NCBI GenBank assembly: GCA_024235675.1
Contig: JACKLZ010000002.1
Span: 367,501 to 431,500, forward strand
Length of the DNA: 64,000 nucleotides
From: Zoogloeaceae bacterium
GTDB lineage: Bacteria; Pseudomonadota; Gammaproteobacteria; Burkholderiales; Rhodocyclaceae
Direction of reading: 5' to 3'
This document shows positions 27,999-36,264 of this stretch, piece by piece. The notes beneath the pieces were generated by a model that had not been told where the DNA came from, made no database searches, and saw only the letters and a program-made list of their open reading frames with translations. The translations under genes were made by a program, and so were the position numbers. The number at the start of each line of letters is the position of its first letter. Positions within the stretch are counted from its first letter, which is position 1.

Positions 27999-28985
27999 AT
28001 GGCTCGCAAGCGTCGCCCCGCCGCCGCGCAAGCGGCGTTGCCGGCGCGCTTGCCCGACACCCGTTTTGCCTCGCTCAAGCAAATCAAGGCGGCCAAAAAC
28101 AAAGCGTCTGAACGCACACCCTCGTCGACGGCACCCGAGACCCCGCCCGTCGACGACACCCTGCCCCCGCCCGACCTGTTTCGCGCCTGCGTCGGCGACA
28201 TCGTGCCGATCGCCGACAGCAACCGTGCCGAGCTCACGCCGCCGCGTCCGCGCCCAGTGCCCAAAGCCAAACCCGTCGAGGCCGACGAGGACCTGCCGCC
28301 CCGTCATGCGCCACCACCGGAACATGACGAAATCGCCTGGTTCCAGCATCACATGCAGGACGTTGTCCCGCTGCCGCAAGACGACCGTGGCGGGCTCGAC
28401 AAAGCCTCGCCTGCCGACACCAAAACCCCGCGACCGGGCACGTCGCTGCCCACCGACATCATGTCTTGGCTGGCCAGCGGCACGCAGCCAATCAAACCCG
28501 CCAACCGCGCCGACATCGCCACGCCGCCGCCGGTCGCCGCACCCCGTCTGAGCGAGGCAGACGAGCAAGCCGCCCTGCGCGAGAGCATGGAAGCCCCGCT
28601 GAGCTTCGAAGACCGCCTCGACATGGGCGATGAAGCCGTATTTTTACGTCCCGGCCTGCCGCGCCGCGTACTCACCGATCTGCGCCGCGGTCGCTGGGTG
28701 GTGCAAGGCGAAATCGACCTGCACGGCCTGACCCGCGACGAAGCCCGCGCCGCGCTGGCCGAATTTCTGGCCGGCGCACTGCGCCGTGGCCAGCGCTGTG
28801 TGCGCGTCGTGCACGGCAAAGGCCTGCGCTCGCCGGGCAAGGTCGGCATTCTCAAACAGCTCTCAAAAGGCTGGCTGTCGCAGCGCGAGGAAATCCTGGC
28901 CTTCTGCCAGGCCCGCGCCAACGAAGGCGGCAGCGGCGCGCTGCGTGTGCTGCTGCGCGCGCCCGACAAGATCCGCCCGGCGTAA
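27999..28985 (+). CDS. Smr-domain protein
   Basis: A 328-residue protein with a C-terminal Smr domain (about 240-325): EIDLHGLTRDEARAAL, then VRVVHGKGLRSPG, with the catalytic-type Asp-Leu-His-Gly and HGKG motifs of SmrA/SmrB and MutS2 nucleases. The first 200 residues are Pro/Ala-rich, charged and probably disordered. SmrB-type proteins cleave mRNA at collided ribosomes, while others nick DNA; which applies here is not clear. It follows trxB by 4 nt and is probably co-transcribed with it. Confidence 0.88.
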   Translation: MARKRRPAAAQAALPARLPDTRFASLKQIKAAKNKASERTPSSTAPETPPVDDTLPPPDLFRACVGDIVPIADSNRAELTPPRPRPVPKAKPVEADEDLPPRHAPPPEHDEIAWFQHHMQDVVPLPQDDRGGLDKASPADTKTPRPGTSLPTDIMSWLASGTQPIKPANRADIATPPPVAAPRLSEADEQAALRESMEAPLSFEDRLDMGDEAVFLRPGLPRRVLTDLRRGRWVVQGEIDLHGLTRDEARAALAEFLAGALRRGQRCVRVVHGKGLRSPGKVGILKQLSKGWLSQREEILAFCQARANEGGSGALRVLLRAPDKIRPA

Positions 28986-28991
28986 ACGGCA

Positions 28992-29017
28992 CAACGGCCA
29001 CCCTTGGGCGGCCGTTG
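28992..29017. terminator. Hairpin between convergent Smr gene and glnB
   Basis: CAACGGCC and GGCCGTTG form a perfect 8-bp stem around a 10-nt loop. Neither strand has a T-run after it, so it may only be a weak bidirectional terminator or mRNA-stabilising end. Confidence 0.4.
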
Positions 29018-29039
29018 CATGGCAAAACGAAGCGACCGA

Positions 29040-29378
29040 TCAGATCGCGTCTTCGTTCAGCTCGCCGGTGCGGATACGCACCACCTGTTCGACCTGCGTG
29101 ACAAAAATCTTGCCATCACCGATCTTGCCGGTACGCGCCGCCTTGATGATGGCCTCAATGGCCTGCTCGACCACGTCGTCGCCGATCACGATTTCGATCT
29201 TGATCTTGGGGAGAAAATCCACCACATACTCGGCACCGCGATAGAGCTCGGTATGCCCTTTCTGGCGGCCAAAGCCTTTGACTTCGCTCACCGTCAGTCC
29301 GGTGATGCCGACCTCCGACAATGCCTCACGCACTTCATCCAGCTTGAACGGCTTGATCACCGCTTCGATCTTCTTCAT
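29040..29378 (-). CDS. glnB: Nitrogen regulatory protein P-II
   Basis: Trimeric signal protein that reports 2-oxoglutarate and energy state to glutamine synthetase control, NtrB and other targets. The 112-residue product begins MKKIEAVIKPFKLDEV and has the T-loop with the uridylylated Tyr at residue 51 (GAEYVVDFLPK). The start at 29376-29378 was chosen by homology; a longer frame upstream is unsupported. It lies 31 nt downstream of nadE on the same strand, so glutamine-dependent NAD synthesis and nitrogen signalling are probably co-transcribed. Confidence 0.96.
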   Translation of the reverse strand: MKKIEAVIKPFKLDEVREALSEVGITGLTVSEVKGFGRQKGHTELYRGAEYVVDFLPKIKIEIVIGDDVVEQAIEAIIKAARTGKIGDGKIFVTQVEQVVRIRTGELNEDAI

Positions 29379-29409
29379 GCATCGCTCCTGTGTCGTATCG
29401 TTCTTGTGC

Positions 29410-31026
29410 CTAGTACGGATCCTGATACCGGGCCGTAATCGGGAAGCGCCAGTCCTTGCCAAAGGCGCGCCGGGTCAGGCGAATGCCCACCGGCGACTGA
29501 CGGCGCTTGTATTCGTTGCGTTTGAGCATGCCCACCGTACGTCGCACCACCGCCTCATCATACCCTTGGGCAACAATCTCCCGCGGCGACTCATCGCGCT
29601 CCATGTAGGCTTCGATGATCGCATCGAGTACCGCATAGGGCGGCAGGCTGTCCTGGTCGACCTGGTCCGGCTTGAGTTCAGCCGACGGCGGCCGGGTAAT
29701 GATGTTCTCCGGAATGATCGCACTGCGCGCATTGCGCCAGACCGACAGGCGATACACCAGCGTCTTGTAAACATCCTTGAGCACCGCAAAGCCCCCCGCC
29801 ATGTCGCCATACAAGGTGGCGTAACCGGTCGCCATTTCGCTCTTGTTGCCGGTCGTCAGCACGATGCTGCCGGTCTTGTTCGACAAGGCCATCAGCAACA
29901 TGCCGCGGATCCGGCTCTGCAGGTTTTCTTCCGTCGTGTCTTCGGCCAGGCCCGCGAACTGCGCTTCAAGCATACCGGCAAACACCTGCATCGCCGGTTC
30001 AATTGGCAGCACGTCGTAGCGCACGCCCAGAATCCGCGCCATCTCGGCCGCATCATCCAGACTCATCTGCGCCGTATACGGCGAAGGCATCATCACCGCG
30101 CGCACCTTGTCGGCACCGAGCGCGTCGACCGCCACCGCCAAGGTCAGCGCCGAATCGATACCCCCCGACAAACCAATGATGGCGCCGGGAAACCCGTTCT
30201 TGCCCAGGTAATCACGCACGCCCACCACCAGCGCGGTGTAGGCCTCCTCTTCGACCTCTGGCAGCGGCGACACGGTCGCCGGCAGCCAGGCGCCGTCATT
30301 GAGTCGTACCACACTGGCGTGCGCGTCAAACGCCGGCGCCTGCCAGGCGATTGACCCGTCGGCCTGCATCGCAAAAGACGCGCCATCAAACACCAATTCG
30401 TCCTGCCCGCCCACCATGTTGGCGTAGAGCACCGGCAGACCGCTTTCGCTGGCCCGTGCCTTGGCAACACGATAACGGTCCTGCTGCTTGCTCAAATGAC
30501 ACGGCGAAGCGTTGATCGTCAAAATGACATCGGCGCCCGCTTCGATCAGCCCCTTGGTCGGCTCGGCGCCCCAGAGATCGGCGCAGATCAGCAGCCCGCA
30601 GCGCACGCCATCGACCTCGAACACACACGGCTTGTCGCCCACACCAAAGTAGCGCAGCTCGTCGAACACTTCGTAGTTCGGCAGTCGCTGCTTGCGGTAA
30701 TGCGCCACGATGCGGCCATGACGCAATACCGCGGCCGCGTTGTAACGGGTATCTCCATCGGCCTCGGGATAGCCAACCACCACCGCCAGCTCACCGCTCT
30801 GCAAGGCCAGCGACTCAACCGCCTTGCGACAGCTGTCGTAAAAATCGGGACGCAGCAGCAGATCCTCTGGCGGATAGCCACAGATCGACAATTCCGGCGT
30901 CAGCAGCAGGCGTGCGCCCTCGGCCGTGGCGGCATTCATGGCCGCACGGATTTGCGCCACATTCCCGGACAGGTCGCCCACCACGGGGTTGAACTGGGCG
31001 ACGGCAATAGCAAGCGATGTTTTCAT
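29410..31026 (-). CDS. nadE: Glutamine-dependent NAD+ synthetase
   Basis: Final step of NAD synthesis, using glutamine as amide donor. The 538-residue protein fuses an N-terminal nitrilase-type glutaminase (1 to about 250; triad E45, K112, C148 in LLICADLW) to an ATP-pyrophosphatase synthetase domain with the P-loop SGGIDSALT (about residue 280) and GNKSEMATGYATLYGD. The start at 31024-31026 gives MKTSLAIAVAQFNP. It is followed by glnB after 31 nt. Confidence 0.97.
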   Translation of the reverse strand: MKTSLAIAVAQFNPVVGDLSGNVAQIRAAMNAATAEGARLLLTPELSICGYPPEDLLLRPDFYDSCRKAVESLALQSGELAVVVGYPEADGDTRYNAAAVLRHGRIVAHYRKQRLPNYEVFDELRYFGVGDKPCVFEVDGVRCGLLICADLWGAEPTKGLIEAGADVILTINASPCHLSKQQDRYRVAKARASESGLPVLYANMVGGQDELVFDGASFAMQADGSIAWQAPAFDAHASVVRLNDGAWLPATVSPLPEVEEEAYTALVVGVRDYLGKNGFPGAIIGLSGGIDSALTLAVAVDALGADKVRAVMMPSPYTAQMSLDDAAEMARILGVRYDVLPIEPAMQVFAGMLEAQFAGLAEDTTEENLQSRIRGMLLMALSNKTGSIVLTTGNKSEMATGYATLYGDMAGGFAVLKDVYKTLVYRLSVWRNARSAIIPENIITRPPSAELKPDQVDQDSLPPYAVLDAIIEAYMERDESPREIVAQGYDEAVVRRTVGMLKRNEYKRRQSPVGIRLTRRAFGKDWRFPITARYQDPY

Positions 31027-31240
31027 AGGCGTGTAACTATACCGTCTGACCCCGGATTTGTGCGGAGTGCGGCGCACTTCAAGCTATCCACAATTCCGGT
31101 GCACAAGCCTGTGGATAAACCGTGGATAAGCCCCACAGGGCCGGAGACCCCGTCAGGCGGGAACACTCTGCCCCATCATGCAGCAGCCGGCCCGGGCAAC
31201 CTTGACGGCGTACGGCCAGCGCAGCGAAGAATGCCAACCC

Positions 31241-32377
31241 ATGAGCGACAGTCTCCGATTTTTCAGCCATATCAACGACATTCCGGCGCCCGCCTGGAAC
31301 GCCCTGGCAGGTGACCACGCCGGGCTGCAGCACGCCTTTCTGCACGCCCTCGAAGCCAGCCATTGCGCCAGCGCCAACACCGGCTGGACGCCGCACCACG
31401 CCACGCTATGGCGCGGACAGCAACTGCTTGCCGCAATGCCGCTGTATCGCAAGACGCACTCTTGGGGCGAATATGTTTTTGATTGGGCCTGGGCACAGGC
31501 CTACGAGCAGCACGGCCTCGACTACTACCCCAAATGGCTGTGCGCCATTCCCTTCTCACCCCTGCCGGGCCGCCGCCTGCTGGGCATTGATGTCGCCGCC
31601 CGCAGCCAGTTGCTGCACGACACGCTGGCGTGGATCAGCGCCGGCGACGGCAGCTCCTTCCATGTACTCTTCCCCAATGCGGAAGACGCCGAGCTGCTCG
31701 CCGCCGCCGGAATGCAGATTCGCCACGGGGTGCAGTTTCACTGGCGTAATCGCGACTACACCGATTTCGCTGACTTCCTCAGCCATCTGACCCGCGACAA
31801 GCGCAAGAAAATTCGCCAGGAGCGCCAGCGAGTGGCCAAGGCCGGCGTGCACTTCGTCTGGAAGACGGGGGACGAGATCAACGACACCGATCTCGACTTC
31901 TTTCACCACTGCTACTGCCTCACCTACGCCCTGCGCCGCTCAACGCCTTATCTCACGCGCGACTTCTTTGCCCGGCTCAACGCCGAGGCACCAGCTTCGG
32001 TGCGACTGCTGACCGCCTTTCGCGACGGCCGCGCGGTGGCCTGCGCGTGGTTTCTGGCCGACGCGAACGCGCTCTATGGCCGCTACTGGGGCGCCGTGGA
32101 AGACATCTCCTGCCTGCACTTCGAAGCCTGCTACTACCAGGGCATCGACTACGCCATCACGCATGGACTCTCGCGCTTCGAAGGCGGCGCCCAGGGCGAA
32201 CACAAGCTCTCGCGCGGCCTGGCCTCGACACCCATCACCTCGGCACACTGGATTCGCGACGCGCGCTTTGCCAACGCCATTGCCGACTACCTGCGCCGTG
32301 AACGCGACGGCATCGCGGGCTATCTGGACGAACTCGACGAACGCAGCCCCTTCCGCCCCAAATCGCCAGAACCATGA
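31241..32377 (+). CDS. GNAT-fold acyltransferase-like protein (COG3146 type)
   Basis: A 378-residue protein resembling the family annotated as peptidoglycan-biosynthesis-related or DUF482 GNAT proteins: two tandem GNAT-like halves, with RDKRKKIRQERQRV in the middle, YALRRSTPYLTRDFF after it, and the characteristic C-terminal RFEGGAQGEHKLSRG. The reaction is not known. The start ATG 31241 gives MSDSLRFFSHIND; a longer frame upstream lacks support. It faces ppa, with a shared bidirectional terminator. Confidence 0.82.
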   Translation: MSDSLRFFSHINDIPAPAWNALAGDHAGLQHAFLHALEASHCASANTGWTPHHATLWRGQQLLAAMPLYRKTHSWGEYVFDWAWAQAYEQHGLDYYPKWLCAIPFSPLPGRRLLGIDVAARSQLLHDTLAWISAGDGSSFHVLFPNAEDAELLAAAGMQIRHGVQFHWRNRDYTDFADFLSHLTRDKRKKIRQERQRVAKAGVHFVWKTGDEINDTDLDFFHHCYCLTYALRRSTPYLTRDFFARLNAEAPASVRLLTAFRDGRAVACAWFLADANALYGRYWGAVEDISCLHFEACYYQGIDYAITHGLSRFEGGAQGEHKLSRGLASTPITSAHWIRDARFANAIADYLRRERDGIAGYLDELDERSPFRPKSPEP

Positions 32378-32404
32378 AAAAAGCCCGCACGAAGCGGGCT
32401 TTTC
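32377..32404. terminator. Bidirectional terminator between acyltransferase gene and ppa
   Basis: AAAAGCCCGC and GCGGGCTTTT form a symmetric 10-bp stem with a 5-nt loop; A-runs upstream and T-runs downstream make it usable in both directions. Confidence 0.9.
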
Positions 32405-32422
32405 CAGACAACAGCGCGCAAA

Positions 32423-32947
32423 TCAGCCCGCGTTGGCGATACCGGTCAGGATTTCCTGGCGGGCGTCTTCCACCGTGCCCCAACCCACGACCTTGACCCA
32501 CTTGCCGGGTTCCAGATCCTTGTAGTGCTCGAAGAAGTGAACGACCTGCTTCATCAGCAGCTCGGGCAGGTCATCCGTGGTCTCGACCTTGTTGTACAGC
32601 GGCGTGAGCTTGGACACCGGCACGGCGACCACTTTGGCATCCTCGCCCGACTCGTCTTCCATCTTCAGCACGCCGACCGGACGGCAGCGAATGACCACGC
32701 CCGGCTGCAGCGGAAAGGGCGTGACAACCAGCACGTCCACCGGATCGCCATCGCCGGCGACGGTGTGCGGCACATAGCCGTAGTTGCAGGGGTAGCGCAT
32801 GCTCGTGCCCATGAAGCGGTCGACGAATACGCAGCCACTGTCCTTGTCCACTTCGAACTTGATCGGCTCGCCCTGCGCCGAGATCTCGATGATGACATTG
32901 ACGTCGTTCGGCACATCCTTGCCGGCATTGACTTGATCAAATCCCAT
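32423..32947 (-). CDS. ppa: Inorganic pyrophosphatase (family I)
   Basis: Hydrolyses pyrophosphate to phosphate, pulling biosynthetic reactions forward. The 174-residue length fits bacterial family I enzymes. Conserved metal-binding residues are seen in FMGTSMRYPCNYGYVPHT, GDGDPVDVLV and EDESGEDAKVVAV. It is a single-gene unit, convergent with the upstream acyltransferase-like gene. Confidence 0.97.
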   Translation of the reverse strand: MGFDQVNAGKDVPNDVNVIIEISAQGEPIKFEVDKDSGCVFVDRFMGTSMRYPCNYGYVPHTVAGDGDPVDVLVVTPFPLQPGVVIRCRPVGVLKMEDESGEDAKVVAVPVSKLTPLYNKVETTDDLPELLMKQVVHFFEHYKDLEPGKWVKVVGWGTVEDARQEILTGIANAG

Positions 32948-33129
32948 ACAACCCTCCCCTTGGAAAAATTTGAATGATTATAGGGGTTTTTGCGGATGGC
33001 AAAAAACCTTACCGCCAAATCATTGCCCGCGCGCCTCAAGCCTCGGCCCTCACCGCCGTTAATTCAAACGATTGATTGGTCCCGATGCGCCGGCCATGTC
33101 CCGGCGCCGACAAGGAGACATTCCGGCAG

Positions 33130-36063
33130 ATGCCCAAGCCACCCAAAGACGTCGCCAGCGCCCACAGCGCCGGCAAACCGTCAGCACGCGCAGAGCGATG
33201 GCTGCCGCGCGCCATGCTGAGCGGCATGCTGGCGCTCGTCCTTGGCCTGCTGATGAGCATGGGCAGCTACTACATTTACCGACACGAACAGGCGTACCAG
33301 ATCCGCATCGATGACATCGAAACACAAGCCTTGGCCCGCCTCGATCAATCGCTCCAGGAAGAGGTCAGCCACCTCACCAACGACCTGAACGAACGCCGCA
33401 ATGGGTTTGAGCCTGATCTGGCCCTTCAGCTCGAACAGGAAGCCCGGGTTGCGCTCCAGGCCATCGAGCACACCTATCGCCGGCTCAATGGCACAGTCAA
33501 CGACGCGCAGCTGAGGCTCATCCTGACCGAGCTCTTGCGCCCCATGGGTCGTCCGACCCAAGGCATTACCCCCTTCATCGCCGAGGCCGATGGCAGGCTT
33601 CGCCTGTTTGCACCCGACCCCGACCTGGAAGGGCAATCGCTGGCCGGTCGTATCGACGATATCGGCCAGGCCCTGATGGAACGCCTGACAGCTGCTGCCT
33701 CGCTGGGCGACGGGCACACGCGGCTTCGCTGGCGCCCCACGAACGACGCCACGACGATGACCGACCTCTACGCTCACGTGATCCGGTTTGAACCGCTCGG
33801 CTGGATTGTGGGTGTCGCCACGCGCAAGCAACAGGCGCATGCCGCAGCCCGCGCGCAAGCGCTTGAAGCCCTCTCTCGCTACAACCCGCTCAATGAGCGG
33901 ATCATTGTGGTGGTCAATCAACACGGGCAGATCCTCGCCAACAGCGCCGGCGCAATGCTGCCCGCGCCGGCAGGGCCGGCGCCCGAATGGGTCCGCAAAA
34001 TTGCCCGCGCCGGGCGCCAGGGTGGCAGTACCTTGCGCCTTGCGCTCGACGCGGGCGTAACAGCGGGCTCACCAAAAACCGAGCGGCATCTGGCCTACAT
34101 CGCCGGCCAGGATCCATGGGGGTGGACACTGGCGGCCATTGCCCGGCTCGACAACATCGCACCCACGCTCGCCGCCGAACGCGCGCGGATGGAAGCCAAC
34201 AAACGCGAAGACTTCACGGTGACCGTCTTCACCATGCTGCTGGCCACCGCCGTGGCACTGCTCGTGTCGATCATCTTCTACCGCTGGATTGACCAGCGCT
34301 TTCAGTATTACCAACGCGACATCGACGAGCGCAAACGTGCGCTCAAGGAAAGCGCGCGCGAACTGCAGCTCTCAGCCCAGGTTTTTGAAGCCAGCAACGA
34401 GGCCATCGCAATTCTCGACAATCGCTTCCGGATCGTCTCGGTCAACCCGGCGCTGGAACGTATCAGCGGATATCGCCAATCCGACGTGGTCGGCCGCCAC
34501 TGTGCAGAACAACTCATCGGTGAGCCCGCCGACGGCGAAAGCTGGCGCCGAACGGTCGCCCGCCTGCGATCGACTCGCCACTGGGCAGGCGAAACACAAT
34601 TGCAGCGCGCCGACGGCACTCACTACCCCGGCTGGATCTCGCTGGGCGCCGTCACCGGTGACGCAGGACGATCCACCCATTTCGTGGTCTCGATTTCGGA
34701 CATCTCCGAGCGCAAACTCACCGAGCAGCGCCTGCGCCACATGGCCGAATATGACGCCCTGACCGGACTGCCCAATCGCACGCTGCTCCTCGATCGCATG
34801 GGCGGCGCACTTGAGAGTGCCCGGCGCAATCAAAAACACCTCGGCATACTGTTCATCGACCTCGACCGCTTCAAGAACATCAACGACTCCCTCGGCCACG
34901 CGGTCGGCGACGGCCTGCTGCGGCAGGTCGCCTCCCGCCTCAGCGCCGTCGTTCGCAGCTCCGACACGGTCAGCCGCCTGGGCGGCGACGAATTTGTCGT
35001 CTTGCTCACCGAACTCGACACGGCCGGGCGCGCAGCGGCGGTCGCCAGCAAGATCCTCAAGGCGCTCGCCACCCCCTATGAAGTGAGCGGCCACGAGCTA
35101 TCGATCACACCCAGCATCGGCATCACCGTCTCACCGGAAGATGGTGACAACCGCGACCTGCTGCTGAAGAACGCCGACGCCGCAATGTATTCGGCCAAGG
35201 AGAACGGCCGTAACAGCTACCAATTCTTTACCGAAGAACTGAACGAACGCGCCCAGACCCGCCTCGCACTCGAAAACGAACTGCGCCGGGCCCTGCTGCG
35301 CGAAGAGTTCTCACTGCACTTCCAGCCCCAGTTCGACCTGGCAAGCGGTCGCCTGGTGGGGGCCGAAGCCCTGCTGCGCTGGCAGCATCCCGATCGCGGC
35401 ATGATCCCGCCCGACCAGTTCATTCCCATTGCCGAAGAAACCGGCCTGATTCTGCCCCTCGGCGCCTGGGTGCTGCGGCACGCCTGCAGCGTTGCGCAAA
35501 CGTGGCGCGACGAAGGTCTTCAGGCGGTGTCGATCGCGGTGAATATCTCGGCGCTTCAGGTGCGCCGCGACGTTCTCGAAACCACCGTGCTCGACGCCCT
35601 CGGCAACAGTGGCCTGCCCGCCCATCTGCTCGAACTGGAAGTCACCGAAAGCGCGCTGATGGCGAACCAGGATGAAGCCACCAGTACGCTGGCCGCCATT
35701 CATAGCCTGGGCGTCAAGCTCGCCATCGATGACTTTGGCACCGGCTACTCGTCGCTGGCCTACCTCAAGCGCTTCAAGCTCGACAAGCTCAAGATCGACC
35801 GATCCTTCGTGCGAGGGCTCCCCGATGACGGCGAAGACGCCCATCTGACCAAAGCGATCATCGGCATCGCCCACCACATGGGCATGGCGGTGGTGGCCGA
35901 GGGCATTGAAACCGAAGCGCAGGCCGCCTTTCTGTCGCACCTCAAGTGCGACCTGGCGCAGGGCTACCTCTATGCCAAGCCACTGCAGCCCGACGCCTTC
36001 CGTCAGCTACTGGTCAAGCTGGGCAATCATCCGGCCTCGAAGCCCGCGTCCTCGACCGCCTGA
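33130..36063 (+). CDS. Membrane PAS-GGDEF-EAL cyclic di-GMP protein
   Basis: A 977-residue cyclic di-GMP turnover protein. A membrane helix near residues 28-52 is followed by a large periplasmic sensor region (about 53-365, probably Cache-like), a second helix (about 372-395), a PAS domain (about 410-535), GGDEF at 618-622 in LGGDEFVVLL, and EAL at 746-748, with DDFGTGYSSLAYLKRF later. An inhibitory-site RxxD (RSSD) lies five residues before GGDEF. Both active sites look intact, so it may be bifunctional. The start is uncertain: ATG 33130 has AAGGAG 12 nt upstream; ATG 33085 is possible. The 3' end overlaps copZ by 37 nt. Confidence 0.92.
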   Translation: MPKPPKDVASAHSAGKPSARAERWLPRAMLSGMLALVLGLLMSMGSYYIYRHEQAYQIRIDDIETQALARLDQSLQEEVSHLTNDLNERRNGFEPDLALQLEQEARVALQAIEHTYRRLNGTVNDAQLRLILTELLRPMGRPTQGITPFIAEADGRLRLFAPDPDLEGQSLAGRIDDIGQALMERLTAAASLGDGHTRLRWRPTNDATTMTDLYAHVIRFEPLGWIVGVATRKQQAHAAARAQALEALSRYNPLNERIIVVVNQHGQILANSAGAMLPAPAGPAPEWVRKIARAGRQGGSTLRLALDAGVTAGSPKTERHLAYIAGQDPWGWTLAAIARLDNIAPTLAAERARMEANKREDFTVTVFTMLLATAVALLVSIIFYRWIDQRFQYYQRDIDERKRALKESARELQLSAQVFEASNEAIAILDNRFRIVSVNPALERISGYRQSDVVGRHCAEQLIGEPADGESWRRTVARLRSTRHWAGETQLQRADGTHYPGWISLGAVTGDAGRSTHFVVSISDISERKLTEQRLRHMAEYDALTGLPNRTLLLDRMGGALESARRNQKHLGILFIDLDRFKNINDSLGHAVGDGLLRQVASRLSAVVRSSDTVSRLGGDEFVVLLTELDTAGRAAAVASKILKALATPYEVSGHELSITPSIGITVSPEDGDNRDLLLKNADAAMYSAKENGRNSYQFFTEELNERAQTRLALENELRRALLREEFSLHFQPQFDLASGRLVGAEALLRWQHPDRGMIPPDQFIPIAEETGLILPLGAWVLRHACSVAQTWRDEGLQAVSIAVNISALQVRRDVLETTVLDALGNSGLPAHLLELEVTESALMANQDEATSTLAAIHSLGVKLAIDDFGTGYSSLAYLKRFKLDKLKIDRSFVRGLPDDGEDAHLTKAIIGIAHHMGMAVVAEGIETEAQAAFLSHLKCDLAQGYLYAKPLQPDAFRQLLVKLGNHPASKPASSTA

Positions 36064-36233
36064 TTCAGCGACGCCACCGTGGCCTGCTGCGGATCAAAAT
36101 CAACACGCGCCTCGCCCGCGCCGAGATCCACACTCACCGCCGTCACCCCCGCCACGGCTTGCAGCGCGGCGCTCACGCCTTTGACACAACCTTGGCAGCT
36201 CATGCCGCCCACCTTGATCGTCACCTGCTCCAT
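36027..36233 (-). CDS. copZ: Copper chaperone (CopZ-like HMA protein)
   Basis: A 68-residue ferredoxin-like heavy-metal-binding domain with GMSCQGC (Cys 12 and 15) that would hand Cu(I) to CopA. It lies 31 nt downstream of copA on the same strand. Its 3' end overlaps the GGDEF-EAL gene by 37 nt in antisense orientation. Confidence 0.93.
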   Translation of the reverse strand: MEQVTIKVGGMSCQGCVKGVSAALQAVAGVTAVSVDLGAGEARVDFDPQQATVASLNQAVEDAGFEAG

Positions 36234-36264
36234 GTCTTTCTCCTGACCATCTGTTCATGAAAAA